Shown here piece by piece: positions 33,887-42,631 of a stretch of 64,000 nt of DNA. Both the position numbers and the translations under genes were made by a program. The notes under the pieces are model-generated. The model was not told where the DNA came from and made no database searches. It was given only the letters and a program-made list of their open reading frames with translations. Where the stretch lies: assembly GCF_026341775.1 (NCBI RefSeq), contig NZ_JAPEOB010000001.1:1488001-1552000 (forward strand), written 5' to 3'. Each line of letters opens with the position of its first letter. Position 1 is the first letter of the stretch. The DNA comes from Streptomyces sp. NBC_00654. GTDB taxonomy: Bacteria; Actinomycetota; Actinomycetes; Streptomycetales; Streptomycetaceae.

Positions 33887-34591
33887 GTGAGCCGGATCTC
33901 GGTCCGGGGGTTCGCCGTGGCATCTGCCACTGCGGTCACCACCGTAGGCGCCGTCGTAGGCGTTGCTTCGGGCAGCACTCCCGCTGCCGACGACAACAAC
34001 TTCGAGGCGACCGCAGCCGACACCACGCTGCTCGCAGACATCCCCGCGGGCCAGCAGGCCCAGGTGCAGACTGCTTCGCTGACGCAGCAGGCCGATGCCC
34101 AGGCATCCGCCGCCGACGCCGCGGCGAAGAAGTCCGCCGAGGAGACGGCCCGCATCCAGGCCGCCAAGGACGCCAAGTCGAAGAAGGCGGCGGCCGAGGA
34201 GCGGGCCGAGGCCGAGCGCCAGGAGAAGAAGGACCGCGCCGAGCGCGCGAGCCGTTCCTCCGTCCGCGACGCGTCCTCCTTCTCCGCGAAGGGCTCGTAC
34301 AGCGTGGCCGAAGTCCAGGCGATGGCACGGCAGATGGTCCCCGCGGACCAGTTCCAGTGCTTCAGCAACATCGTGAACCACGAGTCGACCTGGAACTACC
34401 GCGCGAGCAACCCGTCCTCCGGGGCGTACGGGCTCGTCCAGGCCCTCCCGGGCTCCAAGATGTCGTCCGCCGGCGCCGACTGGCAGACCAACCCGGCCAC
34501 CCAGATCAAGTGGGGCCTCAGCTACATGGACGGCCGCTACGGCAGCCCGTGCGGCGCCTGGTCCTTCTGGCAGGCCAACCACTGGTACTAG
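33887..34591 (+). CDS. Secreted lytic transglycosylase (SLT-like) with coiled-coil region
   Basis: A 234-residue exported muralytic enzyme. Signal peptide (about 1-35), then an Ala/Lys/Glu-rich coiled coil (about 60-125), then a compact C-terminal lysozyme-fold domain (about 138-234). Its NHESTWNYRASNPSSGAYGL holds the catalytic Glu, and the domain ends CGAWSFWQANHWY, as in Streptomyces transglycosylase/aggregation-promoting proteins. GTG at 33887 has GGAAGG 7 nt upstream; an in-frame ATG at 33869 is the alternative. It probably cleaves peptidoglycan during growth or germination, and its long leader suggests riboswitch control. Confidence 0.88.
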   Translation: MSRISVRGFAVASATAVTTVGAVVGVASGSTPAADDNNFEATAADTTLLADIPAGQQAQVQTASLTQQADAQASAADAAAKKSAEETARIQAAKDAKSKKAAAEERAEAERQEKKDRAERASRSSVRDASSFSAKGSYSVAEVQAMARQMVPADQFQCFSNIVNHESTWNYRASNPSSGAYGLVQALPGSKMSSAGADWQTNPATQIKWGLSYMDGRYGSPCGAWSFWQANHWY

Positions 34592-34630
34592 GGGGACGGG
34601 CGGAGCCTTCCGAGGCTCGGCTCCCCACCC

Positions 34631-34669
34631 CGCGAAGCCCCTCACCGTCCTGCGGTGGGGGGCTTCGCG
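34631..34669. terminator. Hairpin terminator after transglycosylase gene
   Basis: A 17-bp inverted repeat (CGCGAAGCCCCTCACCG ... CGGTGGGGGGCTTCGCG) with one G-T wobble and a 5-nt loop. Confidence 0.8.
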
Positions 34670-34735
34670 CGTGTACGGTCACCATCGGGCGCGCCGGGGG
34701 AGCGAGGGGGCGCACGATGGGGGAAAGGGAAAGAC

Positions 34736-36145
34736 ATGTCGAAACTGCCGGGTTGGCTCGGCCGCGTCGGCGCCGAACTGACCGATCTGGGCGCACGCCT
34801 GGACGAGAAGCGGGCGCAGGCCGAGTCGGACGCCGACGAGCGGGTGTCCCGCAGCCAGGCCGAGGCAGTGGGTGAGCCGGCGGACGCCGGGGGCAGCGCC
34901 TCGGTGCCGGCGCCGCCCGCGTACGCTCCCGCCGTCGCCGCCAAACCCGATCCGGTAGCGGCGATTCCCTGGGGGATGCGGGTCGCGGCCGAGGCCGGCT
35001 GGCGGCTGCTCGTGCTGGCGGGCACGCTCTGGGTGCTGATGCGGGTCATCAGCGCCGTACAGCTCGTCGTACTGGCCTTCGTGGCGGCCCTGCTCGTCAC
35101 CGCGATGCTCCAGCCGACCGTGGTCCGGCTGCGGCGGCTCGGACTGCCGCGCGGTCTCGCCACGGCCGTCACCGCCGTACTGGGCTTCGTCATCATGGGG
35201 CTGGTCGGCTGGTTCGTGGTCTGGCAGGTGATGGACAACCTCGACACGCTCTCCGACAAGGTCCGCGACGGTATCGACGAGTTGAAGCGCTGGCTGCTCG
35301 ACAGCCCCTTCCATGTCACCGAGTCGCAGATCAACGACATCGCCAAGAACCTCAGCGACACCATCGGCACCAACACGGAGGAGATCACCTCCGCCGGGCT
35401 CCAGGGCGTCACCGTGATGGTGGAGTTCCTCACCGGGATGCTGCTGGCGATGTTCTCGACGCTCTTCCTGCTGTACGACGGCAAGCGCATCTGGCACTGG
35501 GTGCTGAAGCTCGTGCCCGCCCAGGCCCGGCCGGGGGTCGCGGGCGCCGGGCCGCGCGCCTGGCGCACGCTGACCGCCTACGTGCGCGGCACGGTGATCG
35601 TCGCGCTGATCGACGCGATCTTCATCGGGCTGGGGATCTACTGCCTCAATGTGCCGATGGCGGTCCCGCTGGCCGTCTTCATCTTCCTGTTCGCCTTCAT
35701 CCCGCTGGTCGGCGCCGTGGTCTCCGGGGCCCTCGCGGTGGTCGTCGCACTGGTCACCGAGGGCGTGGTCACCGCACTGTTGGTGCTGGCCGTGGTCCTC
35801 ACGGTGCAGCAGATCGAGGGCCACATCCTCCAGCCGTTCATCCTCGGGCGCGCCGTCCGGGTCCATCCGCTGGCCGTGGTGCTCTCGGTCGCGGCGGGCG
35901 GCATGATCGCGGGCATCGGCGGCGCGGTGGTCGCCGTACCGCTGGTCGCCGTGACCAATACGGTGGTCGGCTATCTGCGGGCCTATGGGCAGGAGGAGGC
36001 CCGGCGCCACTCAGCACCACCGCGGGGCGCCCCGGCTCTCGAAGTGGCCCCGATCCCGTCACCCGGGCTGCCCCCGAACGACCCGGACGGGGTTTCCGCG
36101 GACGCGGCGGACGCCCACGGCGGCCCGCCGCAGCCGGAGAAGTGA
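34736..36145 (+). CDS. AI-2E family transporter/permease
   Basis: A 469-residue membrane protein of the AI-2E (PerM/YdiK) family. Eight predicted helices lie in the arrangement 3 + long soluble segment + 5. The soluble part holds DNLDTLSDKVRDGIDELKRWLLD, and the conserved IPLVGAVVSGALAVVVAL and QQIEGHILQPFILGRAVRVHPLAVV blocks lie in the second half. N- and C-terminal tails (about 85 and 50 residues) are Pro/Ala-rich. ATG at 34736 follows GGGAAAG. Substrate unknown; the family name reflects one member exporting autoinducer-2. Confidence 0.9.
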   Translation: MSKLPGWLGRVGAELTDLGARLDEKRAQAESDADERVSRSQAEAVGEPADAGGSASVPAPPAYAPAVAAKPDPVAAIPWGMRVAAEAGWRLLVLAGTLWVLMRVISAVQLVVLAFVAALLVTAMLQPTVVRLRRLGLPRGLATAVTAVLGFVIMGLVGWFVVWQVMDNLDTLSDKVRDGIDELKRWLLDSPFHVTESQINDIAKNLSDTIGTNTEEITSAGLQGVTVMVEFLTGMLLAMFSTLFLLYDGKRIWHWVLKLVPAQARPGVAGAGPRAWRTLTAYVRGTVIVALIDAIFIGLGIYCLNVPMAVPLAVFIFLFAFIPLVGAVVSGALAVVVALVTEGVVTALLVLAVVLTVQQIEGHILQPFILGRAVRVHPLAVVLSVAAGGMIAGIGGAVVAVPLVAVTNTVVGYLRAYGQEEARRHSAPPRGAPALEVAPIPSPGLPPNDPDGVSADAADAHGGPPQPEK

Positions 36146-36154
36146 CAAGCGGCC

Positions 36155-36216
36155 CCGGTTGCCGAGCGGCTCCGGTGGCCGAGCGGCCCCGGTGGCCGAG
36201 CGGCTCCGGCGGCCGG
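36155..36216. repeat. 17-bp tandem repeat, about 3.6 copies
   Basis: Unit ccggtggccgagcggct at 36155, 36172 and 36189 with single-base differences, plus a partial fourth copy, in the short gap between convergent genes. Confidence 0.85.
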
Positions 36217-36230
36217 GAAAAGAAAAGGAA

Positions 36231-36270
36231 GAAGGGCCCCGTGGACGGTCGGTCGTCCTCGGGGCCCTTC
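36231..36270. terminator. Bidirectional terminator between AI-2E and ahpD genes
   Basis: A perfect 11-bp inverted repeat GAAGGGCCCCG/CGGGGCCCTTC with an 18-nt loop, between convergent genes. Confidence 0.75.
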
Positions 36271-36292
36271 TCGTATCAGGGGTACTGCTGTG

Positions 36293-36826
36293 TCACTCGG
36301 CGAGCACGGCCTCGGCTTCGAGGGTCACGCCGACCGCCTGGATCACCGAAGCGATCTTGACGGCTTCCTGAATGGTCTCACGATCCACGCCGGCCTTGCG
36401 CAGCACCTGCTCGTGGGAGTCGAGGCACTGGCCGCAGCCGTTGATCGCGGAGACGGCGAGCGACCACAGCTCGAAGTCGACCTTCTCCACGCCCGGCTTG
36501 CCGATGACGTTCATCCGCAGGCCCGCACGGAGCGTGCCGTACTCCGGGTCCGACAGCAGGTGCCGGGTCCGGTAGAAGACGTTGTTCATCGCCATGATGG
36601 CCGCCGCGGACTTCGCCGCGGTGTACGCCTCGGCGGAGAGCGCGGCCTTGGCCTCCGGCTCCAGCTCGCGCAGCACCTTCGGCGAGCGCGAGGCGATCGC
36701 GCAGGCCAGGACGGTGCCCCAGAGCTGCTGCTGCGGAAGTTCGCTGTTCCCGATGACCGAACCGAGGTTCAGCTTCAGGTCCTTGGCGAAGTCCGGTATG
36801 GCGGCCTTCAGTTCGTCGAGTGCCAT
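36293..36826 (-). CDS. ahpD: Alkyl hydroperoxidase AhpD
   Basis: A 177-residue AhpD of the full-length mycobacterial/Streptomyces type. The active-site motif is CGQCLDSHE, with Cys131 and Cys134 and the essential Glu/His nearby. AhpD reduces AhpC and takes electrons through a lipoamide adaptor. It is 12 bp downstream of ahpC, in one operon divergent from oxyR. ATG at 36826. Confidence 0.95.
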   Translation of the reverse strand: MALDELKAAIPDFAKDLKLNLGSVIGNSELPQQQLWGTVLACAIASRSPKVLRELEPEAKAALSAEAYTAAKSAAAIMAMNNVFYRTRHLLSDPEYGTLRAGLRMNVIGKPGVEKVDFELWSLAVSAINGCGQCLDSHEQVLRKAGVDRETIQEAVKIASVIQAVGVTLEAEAVLAE

Positions 36827-36838
36827 GTTTGTGTCAGC

Positions 36839-37393
36839 TCACTCGCCCGAGAGGAGGGCGACCGGGTCGAGGGTGTTCTCGCCCTTGGTCCAGTTGCAGG
36901 GGCACAGCTCGTCGGTCTGCAGGGCGTCGAGGACCCGCAGGACCTCCTTGGGGTTACGGCCCACGGAACCGGCGGTCACCATCGTGAACTGGATCTCGTT
37001 GTTCTGGTCGACGATGAAGACGGCGCGCTGCGCGAAGCCGTCCTCGCCCTCGATGCCGAGGTCACGCATGAGCTCGTGCTTCGAGTCGGCCAGCATCGGG
37101 AAGGGCAGGTCGGTCAGGTCCGGGTGGTCCTTGCGCCAGGCGTGGTGCACGAACTCGGAGTCACCGGAGAAGCCCAGGATCTGCGCGTCGCGGTCGGCGA
37201 ACTCCTCGTTCAGCTTGCCGAAGGCGGCGATCTCGGTGGGGCACACGAAGGTGAAGTCCTTCGGCCACGCAAAGACGATCTTCCACTTGCCCTCGTAGGT
37301 CTTGTGGTTGATCTGCTCGAACTCCTTGCCGCTCTCCAGCGAAACACAAGCAGTCAGGTCGAACTCGGGGAACTTGTCACCGACAGTGAGCAC
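36839..37393 (-). CDS. ahpC: Peroxiredoxin AhpC
   Basis: A 184-residue 2-Cys peroxiredoxin. The peroxidatic Cys51 is in DFTFVCPTE, and the resolving region DELCPCNW has Cys164 and Cys166, the three-Cys arrangement of the actinobacterial AhpC that is reduced by AhpD. It detoxifies organic peroxides, hydrogen peroxide and peroxynitrite. ATG at 37393 has GGAGA upstream. First gene of the ahpCD operon, divergent from oxyR. Confidence 0.96.
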   Translation of the reverse strand: MLTVGDKFPEFDLTACVSLESGKEFEQINHKTYEGKWKIVFAWPKDFTFVCPTEIAAFGKLNEEFADRDAQILGFSGDSEFVHHAWRKDHPDLTDLPFPMLADSKHELMRDLGIEGEDGFAQRAVFIVDQNNEIQFTMVTAGSVGRNPKEVLRVLDALQTDELCPCNWTKGENTLDPVALLSGE

Positions 37394-37525
37394 GCGCTCT
37401 CCTTGAAGCGTAGGAAATCCCCTTTTGAGGGAGTTCCTGAGGGTTGGACACGTCCTACCTTGGCACAGAGTGCATTGATCACGGAAATAGCTACACTCGG
37501 TTGTGATGATCGGAGGTGCCTATCA
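37394..37525. promoter_or_regulatory. oxyR-ahpC divergent promoter region
   Basis: 132 bp that must hold both promoters and the OxyR site. The central part (37474-37511) is AT-rich. It has arms gatcac and gtgatgatc about 20 bp apart around a core with atagctac, a plausible LysR-type T-N11-A arrangement. I could not fix exact boxes. Confidence 0.5.
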
Positions 37526-38491
37526 GTGGCCCAGGGAAATCAGGGCATCAGGCCCAAACAGCCCAGTCTCTCGCAGCTGCGCGCCTTCACTGCCGTGGCG
37601 GAACAACTGCACTTCAGGGACGCGGCGGCAGCAATCGGGATGAGTCAGCCGGCACTCTCCGGAGCCGTGTCGGCACTGGAGGAGGCACTGGGTGTCCAGC
37701 TCATCGAGCGTACGACGCGCAAGGTACTGCTCTCGCCCGCGGGGGAGCGGCTCGCGGTGCGGGCCAGGGCGGTGCTGGAGGCCGTCGGCGAGCTGATGGA
37801 GGAGGCGGAGGCGGTCCGGGCGCCCTTCACCGGGGTGCTCCGGCTCGGTGTGATCCCGACCGTCGCCCCGTATCTGCTGCCGACCGTGCTCCGGCTGGTC
37901 CATGAGCGCTACCCGGTCCTCGACCTCCAGGTCCACGAGGAGCAGACCTCCTCACTGCTGGAGGGGCTGGCCGGCGGACGGCTGGACCTGCTGCTGCTCG
38001 CCGTGCCGCTGGGTGTGCCCGGGGTGACCGAGCTGCCGCTGTTCGACGAGGACTTCGTCCTCGTCATGGAGCGGAAGCACTGGCTGGGCGGCCGGGCCGA
38101 CATTCCGCGCGAGGCGCTGCGCGAGCTGCCGCTGCTCCTGCTCGACGAGGGGCACTGCCTGCGCGACCAGGCCCTGGACATCTGCCGGGAGGCCGGGCGC
38201 AAGGAAGGGGCGCCGGTGACCACGACCGCCGCCGGGCTCTCCACCCTGGTGCAGCTGGTCGCGGGCGGGCTCGGTGTCACACTGCTGCCGCGCACCGCGG
38301 TGATCGTGGAGACCGGGCGCAACGAGGCGCTGGCGACCGGGTACTTCGCGGACCCGGCGCCCTCGCGGCGGGTGGCGCTCGCGATGCGGAGCGGGACGGC
38401 GCGGCACGGGGATTTCGAGGAGCTCGCCGCCGCGCTGCGGGAGGCGATGGCGGCGCTGCCGGTACGGGTGGCGGCAGCCGGACGCGGCTGA
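37526..38491 (+). CDS. oxyR: LysR-type peroxide sensor OxyR
   Basis: A 321-residue LysR regulator. The winged HTH is at about 12-70 (LHFRDAAAAIGMSQPALSGAVSAL), followed by the effector domain. The redox pair typical of OxyR is present, Cys211 and Cys220 in GHCLRDQALDIC. Oxidation forms the disulfide and activates ahpCD. GTG at 37526 has GGAGG 9 nt upstream. Divergent from ahpC. Confidence 0.95.
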   Translation: MAQGNQGIRPKQPSLSQLRAFTAVAEQLHFRDAAAAIGMSQPALSGAVSALEEALGVQLIERTTRKVLLSPAGERLAVRARAVLEAVGELMEEAEAVRAPFTGVLRLGVIPTVAPYLLPTVLRLVHERYPVLDLQVHEEQTSSLLEGLAGGRLDLLLLAVPLGVPGVTELPLFDEDFVLVMERKHWLGGRADIPREALRELPLLLLDEGHCLRDQALDICREAGRKEGAPVTTTAAGLSTLVQLVAGGLGVTLLPRTAVIVETGRNEALATGYFADPAPSRRVALAMRSGTARHGDFEELAAALREAMAALPVRVAAAGRG

Positions 38492-38521
38492 GGGGCGGGC
38501 CGCCCTTGCGCGGCCCGCCCC
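38492..38521. terminator. Hairpin terminator between oxyR and ABC transporter operon
   Basis: A perfect 12-bp inverted repeat GGGGCGGGCCGC/GCGGCCCGCCCC with a 6-nt loop, starting at the oxyR stop, between convergent genes. Confidence 0.75.
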
Positions 38522-38550
38522 CCCCATGCCCGTCCGGTGAACCGGGGCGG

Positions 38551-40944
38551 CTACTCCGTGCGCAGCCCGTCCGGGCGCATCAGGCGCCACAGCGAGGGCA
38601 GCGACAGCAGCGTCACCAGCAGGATCAGCCCCGCGCCCGCCCCCACCATCGGCAGGAACAGGAACCAGTCGGAGACCTTCTTCTCGATCATCCAGGTCAG
38701 CATCGCCCCGAGCGCGAGTCCGCCCAGGACCGCCACCGTGAGACCGAGCACCACCGGCACCGCGGTCTGCCACAGCACCGACCAGCCGAGCGTCGTACGC
38801 CGGGTGCCGAAGGCCACCAGGACCGACAGCAGCCGCTTGCGCTCCCGCAGCTGTTCCAGCTGGGTGACCAGCATGGACGCGGCGATCAGCAGCAGCGTCG
38901 CGGTCGCGCCCACCTGGAGGCCGGTCTGGATGCTCGCGTACTGCCGGTCGCGCTCCACCGAGTCGATGGTGACGAAGCGCATGGCGGGATCGATCCTGGC
39001 CGCCGTGTTGCGTACGTGCTCGGCGACGTCCGGCACGCTCTTGTCGACCCGGATCCGGGCGGTGATCGTCGCGCCGGGCAGCTTGCCCGCGTCGATCGCG
39101 CCGGTGGTGGCCATGATCCCCCAGTGGGGAGTGCCCATCGGGTCGTTGCGGCCCTCCACGGTCGGGGAATCGGCGGGCAGCGTCCACCGCACCGGCTTGG
39201 CGTTCCCGGAGCTGATCTCGACCTCCTTGCCCTTGCGGGCGGTCTCGTCGACCCAGCGGGACATGTCCTTGTCGCCCGCCGGGTGGGCGACGAAGGCGTC
39301 GCCGTCCTCGCAGGCGCCGATCTTCGCCAGCTCGCGCAGGGTGTCGCAGGTGCCGACCGACAGCGAGGTGGTGGGCTGCATGTCGTCATCGGAGTAGTCA
39401 CCGGGCTTGGTCGCGTACGCCTCCACCGAGCCGATGACCAGTTCCACGCCCTTGGTGGCGCGGAACTGCTCGATGACCGAGGTGGCCGCGTCGCCCGTGA
39501 CGTTCTCGGAGTAGGCGGCGAACTGGCCCCGCGAGGGGTCCTGGCCGGTGATCCGGTTGAAGTCGGCGTTCATCGCGGCGAAGAGCATCTGCAGGGCGAT
39601 CGCTCCCGCCACCGCCACCGTGACCCCGCTGACCGCGCGTGACGCGGCCCCGCTGCTCAACTGGAGCCTGCGGGTGGCGAGCTGCCAGGGCACCGGGCCA
39701 CCGCGCAACCGGTTCACGCACGCCTCGACCAGCCAGGGCAGCAGCAGCGCGAGCCCGACCAGCACCAGTACGGCACCGACGGTGATCGGAATCGGGTTCA
39801 CGGGCGCGTACGGACCGACCCGGCCCGTGAATCCGAGCACCGCCAGACCGGCCAGCGGCACCAGCAGCCGCCACCACAGGCGGCGCCCCCGCTCACGCCC
39901 CCGGCGTACGACGCCCAGCGGCTCGATCACCACGGACCGCATCGCCGTCAGGGTGACGAGCACGGCGGTCAGCGGCACCGCCACCACGATGAGCGCCACC
40001 AGCAGGGGATCGGGCACCAGGTCGGCCGGGAACGCGCTGACGTCCCAGATCTCCACCGCACCGACGAACTGCCGCCCCACCAGGAAGAACCCCAGGCCGA
40101 TCAGCAGCCCGAGCAGCGAGCCGAACAGCGCCTCCCCGGCCGCGATCCGGCGGGTCGTCCGGATGTCCGCGCCCACCAGCCGCAGTGCGGCCAGCCTGCG
40201 GTCGCGGCGGTCACCGCCGAAGCGCACGGCCGTCGCGATGAAGATCCCGACCGGGACGAGCAGCACGACGCAGACCATGATGGTCAGCAGCACGAGAAGA
40301 GGCGAGAACGGCTGGCCCGGACCGTCGTCGCCGTAGCCGGCGATCCGGTGCCCGCCATCGGCGGGAGTCAGTGTGCCGCTGCCCGCGTAGTACCGCAGCT
40401 CCCCGGGGGAGACGAGGCCCGCGTCCCCGATCGTGCCGACGGTCCGGAACGCCAGGCGTTCCCTGAGCAGGGTGTTCTCCGGTTCGGCCAGCAGCTTCCG
40501 CAGGGCGGGCGAGACCAGCATCTCGTCCGGTCCCGGGAAGCGGTCGACGCCCGGCGGGAGGACCGGGTGCGCACCGTCCGCCCGCATCAGCTGGCCCGAG
40601 ATGGTCCGGTCGTGGTACTCGGTCCCGGCGTCGGCGCGGACCACCGAGGTGTCCGACTTCTTCGCCTGGGCGTCGGGGGAATCCGACATCCCGGCCTCGG
40701 TCCGGGCCTGTTCGCGGCCGGACCGCTGTTCGAGCATGTGCGGTACGGCGGAGGCGGTCAGCAGCAGTGCGACACCGAGGCCGACCCCGACCCCGGTCAG
40801 CAGCGTACGGATCCAGCCCTCGCGGCCCCCGGCGGCGGCGAACCGGATGCCGAGGCCGAGGTCGCGGAGCGTCGCCGCGCCGCGCGAGGGCGGCGCGGGA
40901 CGCGGTGGCACCGCCGTGCCCCGCTTCTCGTCGAGCAGTGTCAT
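38551..40944 (-). CDS. ABC transporter permease (FtsX-like, MacB type)
   Basis: A 797-residue permease. It has a first membrane helix at about 47-65 and a large extracytoplasmic domain, a block of helices and FtsX domain around 220-440, a second extracytoplasmic region, and a C-terminal FtsX domain (about 680-790). Two FtsX units in one chain is the usual form for Streptomyces peptide/lipid export systems. ATG at 40944 overlaps the ATPase stop by 4 nt. Substrate unknown; probable antimicrobial-peptide or envelope-stress type. Confidence 0.9.
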   Translation of the reverse strand: MTLLDEKRGTAVPPRPAPPSRGAATLRDLGLGIRFAAAGGREGWIRTLLTGVGVGLGVALLLTASAVPHMLEQRSGREQARTEAGMSDSPDAQAKKSDTSVVRADAGTEYHDRTISGQLMRADGAHPVLPPGVDRFPGPDEMLVSPALRKLLAEPENTLLRERLAFRTVGTIGDAGLVSPGELRYYAGSGTLTPADGGHRIAGYGDDGPGQPFSPLLVLLTIMVCVVLLVPVGIFIATAVRFGGDRRDRRLAALRLVGADIRTTRRIAAGEALFGSLLGLLIGLGFFLVGRQFVGAVEIWDVSAFPADLVPDPLLVALIVVAVPLTAVLVTLTAMRSVVIEPLGVVRRGRERGRRLWWRLLVPLAGLAVLGFTGRVGPYAPVNPIPITVGAVLVLVGLALLLPWLVEACVNRLRGGPVPWQLATRRLQLSSGAASRAVSGVTVAVAGAIALQMLFAAMNADFNRITGQDPSRGQFAAYSENVTGDAATSVIEQFRATKGVELVIGSVEAYATKPGDYSDDDMQPTTSLSVGTCDTLRELAKIGACEDGDAFVAHPAGDKDMSRWVDETARKGKEVEISSGNAKPVRWTLPADSPTVEGRNDPMGTPHWGIMATTGAIDAGKLPGATITARIRVDKSVPDVAEHVRNTAARIDPAMRFVTIDSVERDRQYASIQTGLQVGATATLLLIAASMLVTQLEQLRERKRLLSVLVAFGTRRTTLGWSVLWQTAVPVVLGLTVAVLGGLALGAMLTWMIEKKVSDWFLFLPMVGAGAGLILLVTLLSLPSLWRLMRPDGLRTE

Positions 40945-41627
40945 ACGGAGTGCTCCAAGTCGCGGGCCCGGCCGTCGCGCACGGTGACGTCACGGTCGGA
41001 GTAGGCGGCGACCCGGGTCTCGTGCGTCACCAGGACCACGGCGACGTTGGCGGACCGGGCGGCCTCGGTGAGCAGCTCCATGACCCGCTCGCCGTTCAGG
41101 GAGTCCAGCGCGCCGGTCGGCTCGTCCGCGAAGATCACCTTCGGGGAGGAGGCCAGCGCACGGGCCACGGCGACGCGCTGGCCCTGACCGCCGGAGACCT
41201 CGCCGGGACGCTTGGCGCCGAGGTCGTCGACCTCCAGGCGCGCCATCCATTCGAGGGCGGTGCGCTCGGCGGCCTTGCGCTTGACCCCGTCGAGCCGGAG
41301 CGGCAGCGCGACGTTCTCCACGCAGGTCAGCTCCGGGACGAGCTGGCCGAACTGGAACACGAAGCCGAACTCGCTGCGGCGCAGGGCGCTGCGCTCGGCG
41401 TCGGACATCGCCGACAGCTCACGGCCCGCGTAGGTGATGGTGCCCGAGTCGGGTGTGATGATCCCGGCGAGGCAGTGCAGCAGGGTGGACTTGCCGGAGC
41501 CGGAGGGGCCCATCACGGCGACGACCTCGCCGGGGTGGATCGAGAACGAGGCGCCGTCCAGGGCCGGCGTCGAACCATAGGCCTTGTGCAGGTCATGGGC
41601 GGCGAGCAGGGAGCCGTCGGGGATCAC
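40941..41627 (-). CDS. ABC transporter ATPase (LolD/MacB type)
   Basis: A 228-residue ATPase with Walker A GPSGSGKST, signature VSGGQGQRVAVARAL, Walker B VIFADEPTGALDS and H-loop VLVTHE. Partner of the FtsX-like permease. GTG at 41627 overlaps the PadR stop codon (GTGA), so the three genes form one coupled operon. Confidence 0.95.
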   Translation of the reverse strand: MIPDGSLLAAHDLHKAYGSTPALDGASFSIHPGEVVAVMGPSGSGKSTLLHCLAGIITPDSGTITYAGRELSAMSDAERSALRRSEFGFVFQFGQLVPELTCVENVALPLRLDGVKRKAAERTALEWMARLEVDDLGAKRPGEVSGGQGQRVAVARALASSPKVIFADEPTGALDSLNGERVMELLTEAARSANVAVVLVTHETRVAAYSDRDVTVRDGRARDLEHSV

Positions 41628-42148
41628 TTGGCCACCACCTCGGCGAGCCGGTCGAGCCGCGCGGCGGTCAGTTCCAGCCAGCGCAGGTCGGCCTCCAGAT
41701 GGAACAGCGCGTGGTCGCAGATCAGCTGGTCGGCGAGGTCGCCCCGCCGCTTGCGGTCGGTGAGGATACGCATCAGGCGCAGGTGCTCCGCTCGCTGGGC
41801 GTCCAGCATCTCGGCGGCGCTGCGGCCGGTCAGGAGAGCCAGGACGACCTTGGTGTAGAGGGTCGACTGTAGGTAGGGTTCCGGTTTCTCCGGCTGGGCG
41901 AGCCAGCTGGAGACATCCGTGATCCCCGCGTCGGTGATGGCGTACCGCTTGCGCTCGGGGCCGCCGTCGCTCTCGACCCCGTCGACGACGACGAGGCCGT
42001 TCTTGAGCAGCCGGGACATGGTCGAGTAGACCTGCCCGTAGTGCAGGGGGCGGTCGTGGCCGAACTTCTCGTCGAAGGTCCGCTTGAGGTCATAGCCGTG
42101 GCGGGGGCCGGACTCCAGGAGTCCGAGCAGGGTGTGGCCGATTGACAT
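41624..42148 (-). CDS. PadR-family transcriptional regulator
   Basis: A 174-residue PadR protein. Its N-terminal winged helix (SIGHTLLGLLESGPRHGYDLKRTF...LHYGQVYSTMSRLLKNGLV) and C-terminal helical dimerisation region (PadR subfamily 2) are clear. Such regulators repress neighbouring ABC exporters until a ligand binds. ATG at 42148 is chosen; GTG at 42157 is frame-open upstream. First gene of the operon, with a tandem 13-bp repeat just upstream. Confidence 0.93.
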   Translation of the reverse strand: MSIGHTLLGLLESGPRHGYDLKRTFDEKFGHDRPLHYGQVYSTMSRLLKNGLVVVDGVESDGGPERKRYAITDAGITDVSSWLAQPEKPEPYLQSTLYTKVVLALLTGRSAAEMLDAQRAEHLRLMRILTDRKRRGDLADQLICDHALFHLEADLRWLELTAARLDRLAEVVAK

Positions 42149-42167
42149 GCCGAGCACTCTACATGGT

Positions 42168-42193
42168 GTGTATACCCCGGGTGTATACCCGGG
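42168..42193. promoter_or_regulatory. Tandem 13-bp operator candidate for PadR
   Basis: gtgtataccccgg (42168) is directly followed by gtgtatacccggg (42181). Each copy holds the palindrome GTATAC. It lies 20-45 bp upstream of the padR ATG, where the promoter should be, and is locally AT-rich. Confidence 0.55.
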
Positions 42194-42238
42194 CGGGCGA
42201 GGTCGCCTCCCGCCCGGGAACGGGCGGGGGCGAAGCCC

Positions 42239-42631
42239 TCAGCCGCCTCCGGGACCCGGTCCCGGAGGGCCCGGACCGTCCTGCGGACCCGGCCTGGCCC
42301 GGGGGTCGGCCCCCGGCTGCGGGCCGGGCCGCTCCTGCGCTCCGGGCCTGTCCTGCGGGCCGGGCCTGTCCTGCGCTCCGGGCCTGTCCTGCGCCGCGGC
42401 CTTCGGTGGCCGGCCGCGGCGGGCGATCGGGGCGGCCGAGCCCGGCAGCCGGCCCGCCTCCGCCAGCGCCCGGCGCAGCAGGAACTCGATCTGCGCGTTC
42501 GCGCTGCGCAGTTCGTCGGAGGCCCAGCGGGCCAGCGCGTCGTGCACCGCGGGGTCGAGCCGCAGCAGCATCTGCTTGCGCTGCTGCGGCCGCGACGCCG
42601 GTGCGCGCCGGGGAGGCGTCTGTTCGGTCAC
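42239..42631 (-). CDS. Ribbon-helix-helix (Arc/MetJ-like) DNA-binding protein with repetitive tail
   Basis: A 130-residue protein. Residues about 18-58 (QMLLRLDPAVHDALARWASDEL) form a short strand plus two helices, the RHH pattern. The C-terminal half is disordered and contains a degenerate QDRPG repeat and a Pro/Gly-rich end. ATG at 42631 overlaps the SPFH stop by 4 nt, so it is translationally coupled to it. It may regulate the palindrome at 43647-43662. Inference only. Confidence 0.75.
   Translation of the reverse strand: MTEQTPPRRAPASRPQQRKQMLLRLDPAVHDALARWASDELRSANAQIEFLLRRALAEAGRLPGSAAPIARRGRPPKAAAQDRPGAQDRPGPQDRPGAQERPGPQPGADPRARPGPQDGPGPPGPGPGGG

Noticed and set aside
36290..37525. 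Upstream extension of the oxyR frame across ahpD and ahpC
   Set aside because: Antisense to two clear genes; the GTG at 37526 has a good RBS and matches LysR length.
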